Translations under genes and position numbers: made by a program
Part shown: positions 35,540-45,049 of the stretch, piece by piece
How positions within the stretch are numbered: the stretch's first letter is position 1
Layout of the letters: the number at the start of each line of letters is the position of its first letter
From: Streptomyces sp. P3
Lineage (GTDB): Bacteria > Actinomycetota > Actinomycetes > Streptomycetales > Streptomycetaceae
Length of the DNA stretch: 64,000 nt
Direction: 5' to 3'
Assembly (NCBI RefSeq): GCF_003032475.1
Contig: NZ_CP028369.1
Span: forward strand, 9,238,001 to 9,302,000
Notes under the pieces: model-generated
Seen by the model: only the letters and a program-made list of their open reading frames with translations
The model's database searches: none
Told to the model about the DNA's origin: nothing

Positions 35540-37936
35540 ATGCATCGCACCAGCGGGCCGCCCGACCGACGCGCACGTCAGCGGGACGGGGCCCACGTCG
35601 ACGAGTCCGTCACCATAGCCGTGACGGACGGGAACGCGTGTGTGGCCTACTGGAGCCGCGAGGCCCAGGAGCTTCTGGGGTACACCCCTGCGGAGATTAT
35701 CGGCCGCCCCTTGGACGACCTCTTCTCCGCCGACGGCGCGACGTTCCGGCATCGCGACGGCAGCCTGCTGGATACGAGGGCCCACCTGAGCCCACTGCTC
35801 AGCACGACACAGCAACAGCACTTCCTCGTGACAACCGTGCCGTCACCGGGGACGGGCAAGCTTCAGGACCTCATGTGGTGGATGCTGGAGCAGCAGTCCC
35901 CGTCCCTCTCGATCTACGACCGTGAGGCGCGACTGCTGTGGGCGAACGAGGCCACCCGGCGGGCGGTCGGCTTCGTTCAGAGTGAAGTCCGCGGTCGGCG
36001 TCCCACCGAGTTCCTCCGAGGTGCGGGGTTCGAGGAGGCGGAGCGGCGGATCCTCCGGGTCGGTGAGACCGGGGAGCCGGAGTACACCGAACTCTTCGAC
36101 GCGTTCCCGCGTGAACCCAGAGCGCACGCCTGGGCCGTGGACGTCTTCCCTCTCAAGGACGCGAACGGCAGGGTGCACGCGGTGGGCCTGGTGGCAAGCG
36201 ACTACTCGGAGCAGCACCAGAGCCGCGAGCGCATGGCCCTGCTGAGCGAGGCCCGGACGCGTATCGGCGCGAGCCTGGATGTGACGGGCACCAGCCAGGA
36301 ACTCGTCGATCTGACGGTGACGGTGTCCCGCTTCGCCGACTTCGTCAGCGTCGACCTGGTGGACGACGTCTTCCGTGGTGCGCTGCCCGGTCCCGGCCCC
36401 CACACGGGACCCGTCTCGCTGCGACGGGCGGCGCAGGGTGGCACCTGTCCGCTCCCGCCCGACGCGGTGCTTGGCGTCGGCGCGATCCACACACATCCGC
36501 AGTCGTCCCCCATCGGCCGCTGCCAGGCCGACGGCCGTCCGGTCCTTGGTGGCGCCAAGGACCCCGACATCGTTCGGTGGCTTGCCGAGGACCCCGTCCA
36601 TGCGGCGTATGCCAGCGCCTTCGGGACGCACTCCGTCCTCGCGGTGCCCATCCGGGCTCATGGCGTGATCCTCGGGGCCGCCCTCTTCCTCAGAGACTCG
36701 GGCTCCCTGGACCCCTTCGGCTCCGATGACCTGACCGTCATCGAGGACCTGGTGGCCAGGGTCGCCGTCTGCCTGGACAACGCCCGTCGGTTCACCCATG
36801 AGCGCGGCATCGCGCTGGCCCTCCAGCGGTCCCTGCTGCCCCGGGGGCCGACTCTCCACCCTGCCGTCGAGACAGCGTCCCGTTATGTTCCTGCGGGCGG
36901 CAGCGCCGGGGTGGGCGGCGACTGGTTCGACGTGATCCCACTCCCCGGCGCGCGAGTAGGCCTCGTCGTTGGCGACGTCGTGGGCCACGGCATCAGCGCC
37001 TCAGCCACCATGGGCCGCCTGCGCACAGCGGTGCGCACCCTCGCCGACATCGACCTGTCACCTGACGAGCTCCTCACCCACCTCGACGACATCGTGACCC
37101 ACTCCGGGCCCTCAGGGGACATCGATGACGCTTCCGCCCCCTCGGAGTCGGAGATCCCCGGAGACATCGGCGCCACCTGCCTGTACGCCGTCTACGACCC
37201 CGTCTCCGGCACCTGCTCGCTGGCCCGTGCCGGCCATCCGGCCCCGATCCTGGTGGGACCGGACGGAACGGCCCGTGTCGTCGACCTGCCCGCCGGCCCT
37301 CCCCTCGGGCTGGGGAGCCTGCCCTTCGAAGCGGCGGAGTTCACGGTGCCCGAAGGAAGCCTCCTGGCTCTGTTCACTGACGGCCTCATCGAAAGTCGCC
37401 GTCACGACCTCGACGAAGGCAACCGCAGGCTGTGCCAGGCACTCGCCCGGACGGGACTCTCGCTCGAAGCCCTCTGCGACACGGTCCTGGACAGCCAACA
37501 CCGCGCGGTTGACGGCGATGACGTCGCCCTGCTGCTGATCCGAACCCGGACCCTCCGCCCGGAGAGCCTGGCTTCCTGGGACCTGCCCAGCGACCCTGCG
37601 ATCGTGGCCGAGGCACGTAAACGCACCTGCGACCGTCTCACCGAGTGGGGGCTCGAGGATGCCTCCTTCGTCACAGAACTCGTCGTCAGCGAGCTGGTCA
37701 CGAACGCCATCCGCTACGGCACCGGCCCGATCCGACTGCGACTGATCAAGGACCGGACTCTCACCTGTGAGGTGTCCGACGGCAGCAGTACCAGCCCCCA
37801 CCTGCGCAGGGCCCGGTTGAGCGACGAGGGCGGCCGCGGCCTGCTCCTGGTCGCCCAGCTCACCGAGCGGTGGGGCACTCGCCATACGCGCGCAGGCAAG
37901 ACCATATGGGCCGAACAGGTCATCCATCCCGCCTGA
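35540..37936 (+). CDS. PAS-PAS-GAF-PP2C(SpoIIE)-HATPase signalling protein
   Basis: The 798-residue cytoplasmic sensor has PAS domains at about 22-95 and 115-225 and a GAF domain at about 245-415. A SpoIIE-type phosphatase spans about 430-665, with GGDWFDV, GDVVGHG and DGDDVALL supplying the metal-binding Asp residues. An anti-sigma-factor-like ATPase domain lies at about 685-798 (VVSELVTNAIRYG, EGGRGLLLVAQL). Such fused proteins are abundant in Streptomyces. They reset partner-switching modules by dephosphorylating anti-anti-sigma factors while the kinase domain phosphorylates them. No STAS or sigma-factor gene is adjacent, so its partner is elsewhere. No transmembrane segment is present. 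Confidence 0.93.
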   Translation: MHRTSGPPDRRARQRDGAHVDESVTIAVTDGNACVAYWSREAQELLGYTPAEIIGRPLDDLFSADGATFRHRDGSLLDTRAHLSPLLSTTQQQHFLVTTVPSPGTGKLQDLMWWMLEQQSPSLSIYDREARLLWANEATRRAVGFVQSEVRGRRPTEFLRGAGFEEAERRILRVGETGEPEYTELFDAFPREPRAHAWAVDVFPLKDANGRVHAVGLVASDYSEQHQSRERMALLSEARTRIGASLDVTGTSQELVDLTVTVSRFADFVSVDLVDDVFRGALPGPGPHTGPVSLRRAAQGGTCPLPPDAVLGVGAIHTHPQSSPIGRCQADGRPVLGGAKDPDIVRWLAEDPVHAAYASAFGTHSVLAVPIRAHGVILGAALFLRDSGSLDPFGSDDLTVIEDLVARVAVCLDNARRFTHERGIALALQRSLLPRGPTLHPAVETASRYVPAGGSAGVGGDWFDVIPLPGARVGLVVGDVVGHGISASATMGRLRTAVRTLADIDLSPDELLTHLDDIVTHSGPSGDIDDASAPSESEIPGDIGATCLYAVYDPVSGTCSLARAGHPAPILVGPDGTARVVDLPAGPPLGLGSLPFEAAEFTVPEGSLLALFTDGLIESRRHDLDEGNRRLCQALARTGLSLEALCDTVLDSQHRAVDGDDVALLLIRTRTLRPESLASWDLPSDPAIVAEARKRTCDRLTEWGLEDASFVTELVVSELVTNAIRYGTGPIRLRLIKDRTLTCEVSDGSSTSPHLRRARLSDEGGRGLLLVAQLTERWGTRHTRAGKTIWAEQVIHPA

Positions 37937-38006
37937 GTCGAAGCCCAACCACCGCGCGACTGCACCCGAGAACGGACCTGGCAGCGCTTCCCCGACCGAT
38001 GTCCGG

Positions 38007-39311
38007 TCAGGCCGCCGGGACCGCAGCCTGTGTCGATTTGTCTTCGCCGGAGGGGATGCGGTGCAGCCCCTTACGGTCGTACCAGCCGGTCACGCCGAAC
38101 CCGAACAACGCGGCCAGTGCGAGACCGACGGCCATCATGACCCAGCCCCGGGTCAGGCCCGCGTCGCCTTGTGCGCCGTAGTAGAGGATCGAGCGGACGC
38201 CGGCGGTGATCTGTCGCAGCGGCTCGAACTCCGCGAGGAAGCGGTAGAAGCCGGGCAGCGCCTCGATCGGCGTGGTGGCACCGGCCGTCGGCACGGCCAT
38301 AGCGATGAAGATCAGCGTGACGAGCAGCATGCCTGGCGTGCCGAAGACGGCGAGCAGGGTGAGCGCGCCGATTCCGACGACCGCGATCGCGCATACCGAG
38401 TACAGCCACAGCAACGGCAGGTGAGAGGCCTCCATGCCCATGAGGCCGACGGCGCCCGCCAGCACCAGGCTGCCCATGAGCAGCGAGAGGCCGACCATGA
38501 GGGTGCTGCTGATGGTGAGGGTCTGCACCCGGGTCGCACGGATCACTGGGCGGTCCATGCGAAGTGGCCCCATCTCGTTGTCGGCATAGCCGAGGGCGTG
38601 GTCCACCTGGCCGCTGATGACGTTGGCGGACAGCATGCCGACGACCACGAGGACAAGCGCGTAGTAGAACGCCGTTAGGCCGAAGCCGCTGCGCGGGCTG
38701 AGCGGGTGCCCTTCCTCCACAGTGACGGCTGCCGGGTCGGCCAACAGCAGACGCGCGGCGGCGGTCGGCTTCGTCTGTTCCGCCGCAGTCTGCGCGGTCA
38801 ACTCCCGGCCCACCTGGCGTGAGACGTCAGCGGCCGCCTCCGTCGCCGCCGACCGCGCGATGTTGGATCCCAGGCTGCTGGCGGACTGGTTGGTCAACAC
38901 CCTGAGCCGCGGGCGAGTCGGGTTCGTGTCGGCCGCGGTGCTGGTCAGCGCGACGGTGGAGGAGGTGAAGTCAGCGGACACGACGAGCGCGCCGAACAGC
39001 TTGCCCTGGCCGAGTTCCTCCCTCATCTCCTTCTCGTCCATCACCTTCCACTCGATCTTGTCTCCACCGACGGTGGACTTCGTGATCGATCGGATTGCCT
39101 GCGCCCCCAGGTTGACGTGTTCCCCTCCGACGATCTCCCCTTGGTCGGCGTTGACGAGGCCTACGGGCAGCTTGTGCAAGTGGCGGACCGGATCGACGTT
39201 GGCGCCGATATAGAGGACCGCGAACAGCAGGGCCAAGGTGCCCGCGATGGCGCCGTTGACGATCCACAGGCCGCGGGCCCGCAACACGCGGAAGGGATGA
39301 AACCCATCCAT
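38007..39311 (-). CDS. DUF3533/YhgE-Pip-like membrane protein (ABC-2-type permease fold)
   Basis: The protein has 434 residues. One N-terminal transmembrane helix (about 22-43) is followed by an extracytoplasmic domain of about 180 residues (VGLVNADQGEIVGGEHVNLG, LTNQSASSLGSNIARSAATE). Five or six further helices fill the C-terminal half, and the end is basic. This layout is that of DUF3533/YhgE proteins, which resemble ABC-2 exporter permeases and are linked to export or secretion. The ATG at MDGFH has GGAG six bases upstream and is preferred to an upstream TTG. No ATPase gene is adjacent. It is convergent with the PAS-GAF-PP2C gene. Confidence 0.82.
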   Translation of the reverse strand: MDGFHPFRVLRARGLWIVNGAIAGTLALLFAVLYIGANVDPVRHLHKLPVGLVNADQGEIVGGEHVNLGAQAIRSITKSTVGGDKIEWKVMDEKEMREELGQGKLFGALVVSADFTSSTVALTSTAADTNPTRPRLRVLTNQSASSLGSNIARSAATEAAADVSRQVGRELTAQTAAEQTKPTAAARLLLADPAAVTVEEGHPLSPRSGFGLTAFYYALVLVVVGMLSANVISGQVDHALGYADNEMGPLRMDRPVIRATRVQTLTISSTLMVGLSLLMGSLVLAGAVGLMGMEASHLPLLWLYSVCAIAVVGIGALTLLAVFGTPGMLLVTLIFIAMAVPTAGATTPIEALPGFYRFLAEFEPLRQITAGVRSILYYGAQGDAGLTRGWVMMAVGLALAALFGFGVTGWYDRKGLHRIPSGEDKSTQAAVPAA

Positions 39312-39459
39312 GACGAACTCCAGTTTCTGCAAAGAACTACGGGCAGAAGGGCTGGAGGAGCGTCAGCGCGGATCCATCTCCTCACTCGGCCTCACGGGAG
39401 GCTCCCCGACCATGGGCCGGATTCCGAGCCTGATCAACTGCCGAGTCAGGGGCAGACGC

Positions 39460-40230
39460 TCATACCACCCTCACGAAGTCCAGGAACCGGGCGGAGTAGT
39501 CGGCGTCGCCGGAGATCCGCAGGTCCCGATGGCGCCAGTCGGCGCGGTGGGTGGACCATTCCGGGAAATCGATGGCCCGTCCGGTGATCGTGGCGGCCGG
39601 CTTGCCCGACGGTCCGGCCTTCACCACGGCGCCCGGTCCCACGGTCCAAATGCCCCCGCCCGGACCTTCCAGCTCGATCGTGACGGGACGGTCGAACCAC
39701 TCCGGCCGCGCCGACTTCAGCTGGTTCCTCAGGACGGCGAACATCCACTCCAGCACCACGGCCATCCGGTTCGCGTCGGTGCCCGGAACCGGACGCCCCA
39801 GCGCGGGAGCGATGTCGTAGCGCAGGTGGGTGTGATGGTCGAACGTCATCGCGCCGGCGATCATCATCCCGCCCGGGTACCAGCCGAGGTCGGCCATCGG
39901 CAGACGCATCCAGTCGAGGGGCAACCTGGTGGCCACGCCGATCATCCGGCTCCATCGTTCGTACTCGGCGAGCGTCTGCGGGACCGGCCGGTCTCGGCGA
40001 CGGTCGACGAACAGGTCGTTGGTCCGTTCGAGGTCCCTCATGCGCATCATGGTCACTACGGAGGGAGTGAAGAAGGAGCGGCAGGTGGCGCCGATATGCG
40101 CCACCACGTCCTGCACGCGCCAGCCGGCCGCAGCGCTCGCCGCGCTCCATTCCTTCGCGTCCAGTTCCCGGCAGAAGCGGAGCAACTCCGCGCGCTCCAG
40201 GCGGAAAGCTTCCGCACGGTTAGGTCTCAT
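39460..40230 (-). CDS. Mycothiol-dependent maleylpyruvate isomerase-like (DinB fold) protein
   Basis: This 256-residue protein is of the TIGR03083 type: an N-terminal four-helix DinB/MDMPI domain (LLRFCRELDAKEWSAASAAA, GWRVQDVVAHIGA) with a metal-site-like DHHTHLRYDIAPALGRP, plus a C-terminal SCP2-like alpha/beta domain (TIELEGPGGGIWTVGPGAVV). Family members include mycothiol-dependent isomerases, but many have no assigned reaction. The ATG at MRPNR follows GAAAGGA. It lies 229 bases before the DUF3533 gene on the same strand. Confidence 0.8.
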   Translation of the reverse strand: MRPNRAEAFRLERAELLRFCRELDAKEWSAASAAAGWRVQDVVAHIGATCRSFFTPSVVTMMRMRDLERTNDLFVDRRRDRPVPQTLAEYERWSRMIGVATRLPLDWMRLPMADLGWYPGGMMIAGAMTFDHHTHLRYDIAPALGRPVPGTDANRMAVVLEWMFAVLRNQLKSARPEWFDRPVTIELEGPGGGIWTVGPGAVVKAGPSGKPAATITGRAIDFPEWSTHRADWRHRDLRISGDADYSARFLDFVRVV

Positions 40231-40383
40231 TGGTGATCCTTTCGCCAACCCTCGGGGCCCGCTCACGCGAGAGGGGCCCGCCGTGTTCCGCGGTATCGGT
40301 CGGCGGTTGTTCGTTGACGTGGTGGATGTGAGGCGGGGTCTCGAGCAGCCCTCGGCGGCGTCGTGACGCGTTGTCCACCCGGC

Positions 40384-41793
40384 TCACGTGATTCGTCGCA
40401 GTAGGCGGTCCTTGCGGCGGGTGTAGGGCGGGTAGGTCACGCGCAGTGTGTCGGGCTTGAGTGGTTTGTCGAGTACGGACTTGGTGTGGCTGAAAGTGTC
40501 CAGGGAATAGGAGCCGTGGTAGTGGCCCATGCCGCTCTCGCCGACGCCGCCGAAGGGCAGGCCGGGCACGGCGAGCTGGGCGGTCGGGACTCCGAAGGTC
40601 AGGCCGCCGGAGGAGGTCTCCGCGATCAGGCGCCGCTTGGTGCGCTTGGACGCGGTGAAGGCGTAGAGGGCCAGCGGCTTGTCGCGCCCGGTGATGAAGG
40701 AGATGGCCGCGTCCAGGTCGGGGACGCGGACGATGGGCAGGATGGGGCCGAAGATCTCCTCGCGCATCACGGGCGACTCGGGGTCGACGTCGGCGAGCAC
40801 GGTCGGGGCGATATAGCGGGTGGGGCGGTCGTGATCGCCGCCGACGACGGTCCGGCCGTCATTCAGCAAGCCGGTCAGCCGGTCGAAGTGGCGCTCGTTG
40901 ATGATGTTGCCGTAGTCGTTGCTGCGGGCCGGATCGGTGCCGTACATCTCGCGGATCGCATCGCGCAAGTGCGCCTCGATCTCAGTGGCCGCCTCGCCTA
41001 TCGCGAGCACGTAGTCGGGTGCGACGCAGGTCTGACCCGCGTTCATGAACTTGCCCCAGGCGATGCGGCGGGCGGCCGTCGCGAGGTCGGCGCCGGGTTC
41101 GACGACGGCGGGGCTCTTGCCGCCCAGCTCCAGGGTGACCGGGGTGAGATGACGGGCCGCGGCGGCCATGACGATGCGCCCGACCGTGCCGTTGCCGGTG
41201 TAGAAGATGTGGTCGAACCGCTGCTCCAGTAGGGCGGTCGTCTCGGGAATGCCACCCTCAACGACGGCCACGGCCTGCGGGTCCAAGACACGGGGCAGCC
41301 AGTGAGCCAGCACGGCCGAGGTCGCGGGGGCGACCTCGCTGGGCTTGAGGACGACACAGTTGCCGGCGGCCAGTGCACCGATGAGTGGCGCCAGGGCCAG
41401 GTTCAGCGGGTAGTTCCAGGGAGCGATGATCAGCACCGTGCCCAGCGGTTCCCGCACGGTCCAGGCCCGGGCTGGCACGAGCGACAGGGGAACGGACGCC
41501 CTGCTCGGGCGCAGCCACCGGTCGAGGTGGCGCAGGGTGTGGTCGATCTCCCGCACGAGGAAGCCGATCTCCATGACGTGCGACTCGGTCGCGCTCTTGC
41601 CGAGGTCGGTGTGCAGCGCCTCCGCGAATACGTCCTGATGATCGGTCAACAAGGCGCGAAGTGCTCGCAGTTGCTGTTTCCGCCAGGTCAGGGGCTTGGT
41701 GCGGCCGGTCTGGAAGGTGGCACGCAGCCGGGTGACGGTTTCCGTCGCATGCTCTGCAGTGGAGGAGATGTCCACGTGAGTGTTCGGCGTCAT
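40384..41793 (-). CDS. NAD(P)-dependent aldehyde dehydrogenase, class-3-like
   Basis: The enzyme has 469 residues. It oxidises an aldehyde to the acid. The general base Glu222 is in LELGGKSP and the catalytic Cys256 in NAGQTCVAPD; the nucleotide-binding FYTGNGTVG and EEIFGPILPI motifs are also present. The C-terminal HTKSVLDKPLKPDTLRVTYP resembles the class-3/CoA-independent fatty-aldehyde group. A perfect 29-bp palindrome starts 12 bases upstream of the start codon, and the divergent TetR gene at 41914 is the likely repressor. The substrate is unknown. Confidence 0.93.
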   Translation of the reverse strand: MTPNTHVDISSTAEHATETVTRLRATFQTGRTKPLTWRKQQLRALRALLTDHQDVFAEALHTDLGKSATESHVMEIGFLVREIDHTLRHLDRWLRPSRASVPLSLVPARAWTVREPLGTVLIIAPWNYPLNLALAPLIGALAAGNCVVLKPSEVAPATSAVLAHWLPRVLDPQAVAVVEGGIPETTALLEQRFDHIFYTGNGTVGRIVMAAAARHLTPVTLELGGKSPAVVEPGADLATAARRIAWGKFMNAGQTCVAPDYVLAIGEAATEIEAHLRDAIREMYGTDPARSNDYGNIINERHFDRLTGLLNDGRTVVGGDHDRPTRYIAPTVLADVDPESPVMREEIFGPILPIVRVPDLDAAISFITGRDKPLALYAFTASKRTKRRLIAETSSGGLTFGVPTAQLAVPGLPFGGVGESGMGHYHGSYSLDTFSHTKSVLDKPLKPDTLRVTYPPYTRRKDRLLRRIT

Positions 41794-41804
41794 GCCTAGA
41801 GCAT

Positions 41805-41833
41805 ATACGAAACGAAGTTATTTCGTTTCGTAT
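41805..41833. promoter_or_regulatory. 29-bp perfect palindrome, TetR operator for the aldehyde dehydrogenase gene
   Basis: ATACGAAACGAA (41805-41816) and TTCGTTTCGTAT (41822-41833) are perfect 12-bp arms around GTTAT. It lies 12 bases from the ALDH start codon and 80 bases from the divergent TetR start. An AT-rich palindrome of this quality in GC-rich DNA is strong evidence for an operator. Confidence 0.85.
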
Positions 41834-41913
41834 GGGCGTATGCTGTTCGGTGTGACCCCTCCCACTCATTCCGAACTCTGCAAACAGCTCCGCGCGTCCT
41901 CCGGAGTCGGCGC

Positions 41914-42531
41914 ATGACCAAGTCAGCGGCCCGCCGGGGGCGTCCTCGCGATGCCGCCCGGGACCGAGCGTTGCTGGACTCGACTCTGGCCGTCTTGAGC
42001 GAGAGCGGGTACGGCGGACTCACCACCGCCGCCGTGGCCGCCCGCGCCGGCGTGTCCACCGCCACCCTCTACCGTCGCTGGCCGTCCAAGGAGGTCATGG
42101 TCGTCGCCGCCGCCGCGGCCTATGCCCACGACCTCACGGCGCCCGCGAACACCGGCACCCTGGAAGGGGACCTGCGTGCCCTGCTCCGGGCCAAGGCGAC
42201 CTCCATGACCGGGAAGGAAGGAGGGGTTTTGCGGTCGCTGATCGCCGAGGCCGCGCACAACGCCGCTCTGGCCGAGGCGCTCACCAACACCTTTGTGGTG
42301 CCCGTACGCGAACGCATGGAGCACATCGTGCAGAGTGCGGTGGGGCGGGGCGAGATCTCGCCGGTCGAAGACGCCAGTCTTCTCGGCGACCTGGTGATCG
42401 GCCCCATGATGAGCAGGTTCTTCCTCACCCCGCTGATGCCGGACGACGTCGACGCGGCGTCCGCAGCGGAGATGGCCGACCGCCTGCTGCCCTTCCTCCT
42501 GCGTGCCGTCGGGGTGCAAGGACACGGGTGA
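41914..42531 (+). CDS. TetR-family regulator of the aldehyde dehydrogenase gene
   Basis: The protein has 205 residues. The N-terminus is basic (KSAARRGRPRDAARDRALLD) and leads into the HTH (LTTAAVAARAGVSTATLYRR, WPSKEVM). The C-terminal half matches the TetR_C_11-like ligand domain (GVLRSLIAEAAHNAALAEAL). The ATG is preceded by CGGAG. The divergent layout and the perfect palindrome in between point to joint control of itself and the ALDH gene. Its stop lies 126 bases from the convergent acyl-CoA ligase gene. Confidence 0.9.
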   Translation: MTKSAARRGRPRDAARDRALLDSTLAVLSESGYGGLTTAAVAARAGVSTATLYRRWPSKEVMVVAAAAAYAHDLTAPANTGTLEGDLRALLRAKATSMTGKEGGVLRSLIAEAAHNAALAEALTNTFVVPVRERMEHIVQSAVGRGEISPVEDASLLGDLVIGPMMSRFFLTPLMPDDVDAASAAEMADRLLPFLLRAVGVQGHG

Positions 42532-42657
42532 GGCGAAATCCATGACGGGGTGCACCTGTCCTGTATGAAGTGCACTTCGGTCAAGGAGCCGAAGTGGTCG
42601 GCGTCGTACGTGGCTGGGGCATACATGGACGGAAGTCGCGGTCCCGTGCGGCCTGCT

Positions 42658-44244
42658 TCAGGAACATCGATCGTCAGAGGCGACCCGCTCGCCCTCGCGG
42701 AGCAGGTACTTCTGGATCTTTCCGGTGGAGGTGCGGGGCAGTTCTCCGAAGACAACCCGCTTGGGCGCTTTGAAGCGTGCGATGCGGGATTTGACGTGGT
42801 CGACGATGTCCTGCTCGGAGACGATGGCATCCGGCCGCAGCACGACGTACGCGACCGGCACCTCACCCCAACGCTCGTCCGGGGCGCCGACGACGGCGAC
42901 CTCGAGGACTGCTGCATGGCTGGCGATGGCCTGCTCGACCTCGATCGAGGTGATGTTTTCTCCGCCGGAGATGATGATGTCCTTGCTGCGGTCCCTCAGC
43001 TCGATGTATCCGTCGGGGTGGCGCACGCCGAGGTCGCCGGTGCGAAACCAGCCGTCGGGTGCGGCCGCGGCGGTCGCAGCGTCGTCCTTGAAGTAGCCCA
43101 GCATGAGGTTGTTGCCGCGCAGCCGGATCTCACCGATCGTGGTGCCGTCCGCGGGGACGTCCCCCCCTCCTCGGTCGACCACACGGGCGGTGAGGCCAAT
43201 GACGTTAGATACGCCCTGGCGTGCGCGGAGTCTGGACTGTTCCGCGGCATCGAGGCCGTTCCATTCGGGGTGCCAGTCGCACAGCACCGCTGGCCCGAAG
43301 GTCTCGGTCAGTCCGTACAGGTGGGTGACGTCGATGAACAGTGCCTCCGCGGCGGCGAGGAGGGTGGGGCTGGGTGGCGCCCCGCCGGTGAGGACGCGGA
43401 TGATGCCGTCGACGTCGCGGGTGGCCTGCGGGGCGTTCACGACCATGGACAACACGGCAGGAGCACCGCACAGATGAGTGATCTGTTCGGCGTGTATGTG
43501 CCGCCAGATCTCGGAAGCCTCCACCTTCGGCAGGCATACGTGCGTGGCTCCGGCGGCGGTGACCGCCCACGGGAAGGACCAGCCGTTGCAGTGGAACATC
43601 GGCAAGGTCCACAGGTAGACGGAGGCCGTGCTCAGCTGGGTGTGCGTGACCATTGCGAGCGCCTGGAGGTAGGCGCCGCGGTGGTGGTACATGACGCCCT
43701 TGGGGCGTCCAGTCGTTCCGGAGGTGTAGTTGAGGGACAACAGCGCTCGCTCATCCAACACCCCAACGGCAGTGGGCACAGCCGCCGCGAGGAGTCGTTC
43801 GTAGGCACCGTCGTCGCCCGGGCCCGCGCGCACGATCACGGGTGGGTGCGACATAGCCTCGATTGCCGTGGCCACGAGGTCGTCGTACTGCGGATCCTGC
43901 AGGAGCACCGCGCTTTCCGAGTGCTCAAGGATGTAGCGCACCTCGGGGGCGGAGAGCCTGGTGTTGATCGTGACCAGCGGCGCACCGGCCCACGGAACGC
44001 CGTAGTGCGCCTCCAGCATGATGTGCGTGTTGGGTGCGAGTACGGCCACCGGCCGGCCGTTCGCGAGCGGGGCCAGGACGCCGGCCAGGCGACGGCACCG
44101 GTCGTGGAACTCGGCGTACGTGAACCGTTGGTCCCCGTCGATCACAGCCGTGCGGTCGGGGAAGACCGCGGCCGACCGGTCCAGGAACGAGACGGGACTC
44201 AAGTCCTCGAATGACAGGGCGGGTGTCGCCGGGTTGAAGCTCAT
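42658..44244 (-). CDS. Acyl-CoA ligase, medium-chain/AlkK-like
   Basis: The 528-residue AMP-forming ligase carries the motif LNYTSGTTGRPKGVMYHHRG, WTLPMFHCNGWSFPW as in AlkK-like enzymes, LYGLTETFGP, and a C-terminal adenylation Lys (PRTSTGKIQKYLLREG). Homologues activate medium-chain or aryl-substituted acids. The ATG at MSFNP has AAGGAG seven bases upstream. It is the last gene of the eight-gene catabolic cluster, 39 bases after the HxlR-SCP2 regulator gene, and probably primes the pathway substrate or an intermediate with CoA. Confidence 0.92.
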   Translation of the reverse strand: MSFNPATPALSFEDLSPVSFLDRSAAVFPDRTAVIDGDQRFTYAEFHDRCRRLAGVLAPLANGRPVAVLAPNTHIMLEAHYGVPWAGAPLVTINTRLSAPEVRYILEHSESAVLLQDPQYDDLVATAIEAMSHPPVIVRAGPGDDGAYERLLAAAVPTAVGVLDERALLSLNYTSGTTGRPKGVMYHHRGAYLQALAMVTHTQLSTASVYLWTLPMFHCNGWSFPWAVTAAGATHVCLPKVEASEIWRHIHAEQITHLCGAPAVLSMVVNAPQATRDVDGIIRVLTGGAPPSPTLLAAAEALFIDVTHLYGLTETFGPAVLCDWHPEWNGLDAAEQSRLRARQGVSNVIGLTARVVDRGGGDVPADGTTIGEIRLRGNNLMLGYFKDDAATAAAAPDGWFRTGDLGVRHPDGYIELRDRSKDIIISGGENITSIEVEQAIASHAAVLEVAVVGAPDERWGEVPVAYVVLRPDAIVSEQDIVDHVKSRIARFKAPKRVVFGELPRTSTGKIQKYLLREGERVASDDRCS

Positions 44245-44283
44245 ACATCGCTCCTTCACGCTCCGGCGGCAGGGGCGCTCGCG

Positions 44284-44973
44284 CTAGATCCCCATGTGCA
44301 CCGGATAATCGATCTCTGTACCGGACATCAGGTCGAAGGCACGCTCGACCAATTCGTCCGTACCGACGGCCACTTGCAGATCTCCCGATCGGACAGCGTC
44401 GACCGCCCGCGTGCCGCCGAAGATCAGCTGGAGGAAGGTCCGCACCCGGCAGGTGATCTCAAGGTCGGGGCGAACGGGTGCGGGACCGCTCCTCGTCCGC
44501 ATCCGGCCGTCGGCGATCTCAATGTGAAACGTCGCTCTGCCCACGTGCATCTCGTAGATCTCCTTGAGACCGACGAGTTTGTCCGGTGAGACAACGCTTG
44601 CCACGCTGAGCGCGATGAGGTCCACCCGTGTCGTCTTCGGATCGATCTCCGGAGACGGCGGAAGGGCCAGGCCCCACCGTGCAAGGGCGGCGAGCGGCTC
44701 CTCAAGCCCCGCGCCCCTCTCGGTCAGCTCGTACACGGCCACTCCCGCGGGAGGCGGCAGCGTGGCCCGGCGAACAATCCCGGCGTCCTCCAGGCTGCGC
44801 AGTCGCGTAGTCAGGCGGTTCGGTCCGAGGGCCGGGAGGGTGTCGACCAGATCCTTGAACCGCTTGGGTCCGAGCAACAGCTCCCGCACGATCAACAGGG
44901 TCCATCGCTCACCGAGGACGTCCAGGGAACGGGCGAGCGGGCACATCTGGCCGTATGTTCTAGCGGTTGTCAT
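44284..44973 (-). CDS. HxlR-type winged-helix regulator with C-terminal SCP2 domain
   Basis: This is a 229-residue regulator. Residues 1-100 form the HxlR winged helix (CPLARSLDVLGERWTLLIVR, LLLGPKRFKDLVDTLPALGP, NRLTTRLRSLEDAGIVRR). Residues about 110-225 form an SCP2/sterol-carrier-like domain (ATFHIEIADGRMRTRSGPAP, VRTFLQLIFGGTRAVDAVRS), which may bind a hydrophobic ligand. It lies within the catabolic cluster, between the LLM oxidoreductase and acyl-CoA ligase genes, and could sense the substrate or an acyl-CoA intermediate. Confidence 0.88.
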   Translation of the reverse strand: MTTARTYGQMCPLARSLDVLGERWTLLIVRELLLGPKRFKDLVDTLPALGPNRLTTRLRSLEDAGIVRRATLPPPAGVAVYELTERGAGLEEPLAALARWGLALPPSPEIDPKTTRVDLIALSVASVVSPDKLVGLKEIYEMHVGRATFHIEIADGRMRTRSGPAPVRPDLEITCRVRTFLQLIFGGTRAVDAVRSGDLQVAVGTDELVERAFDLMSGTEIDYPVHMGI

Positions 44974-45049
44974 GCTCCTACTGTACGGCTCGATAACTCC
45001 TCACTATCCATGTTGTACACCGCCGCCGGTCCTGGTTCGCACGTCGCCC

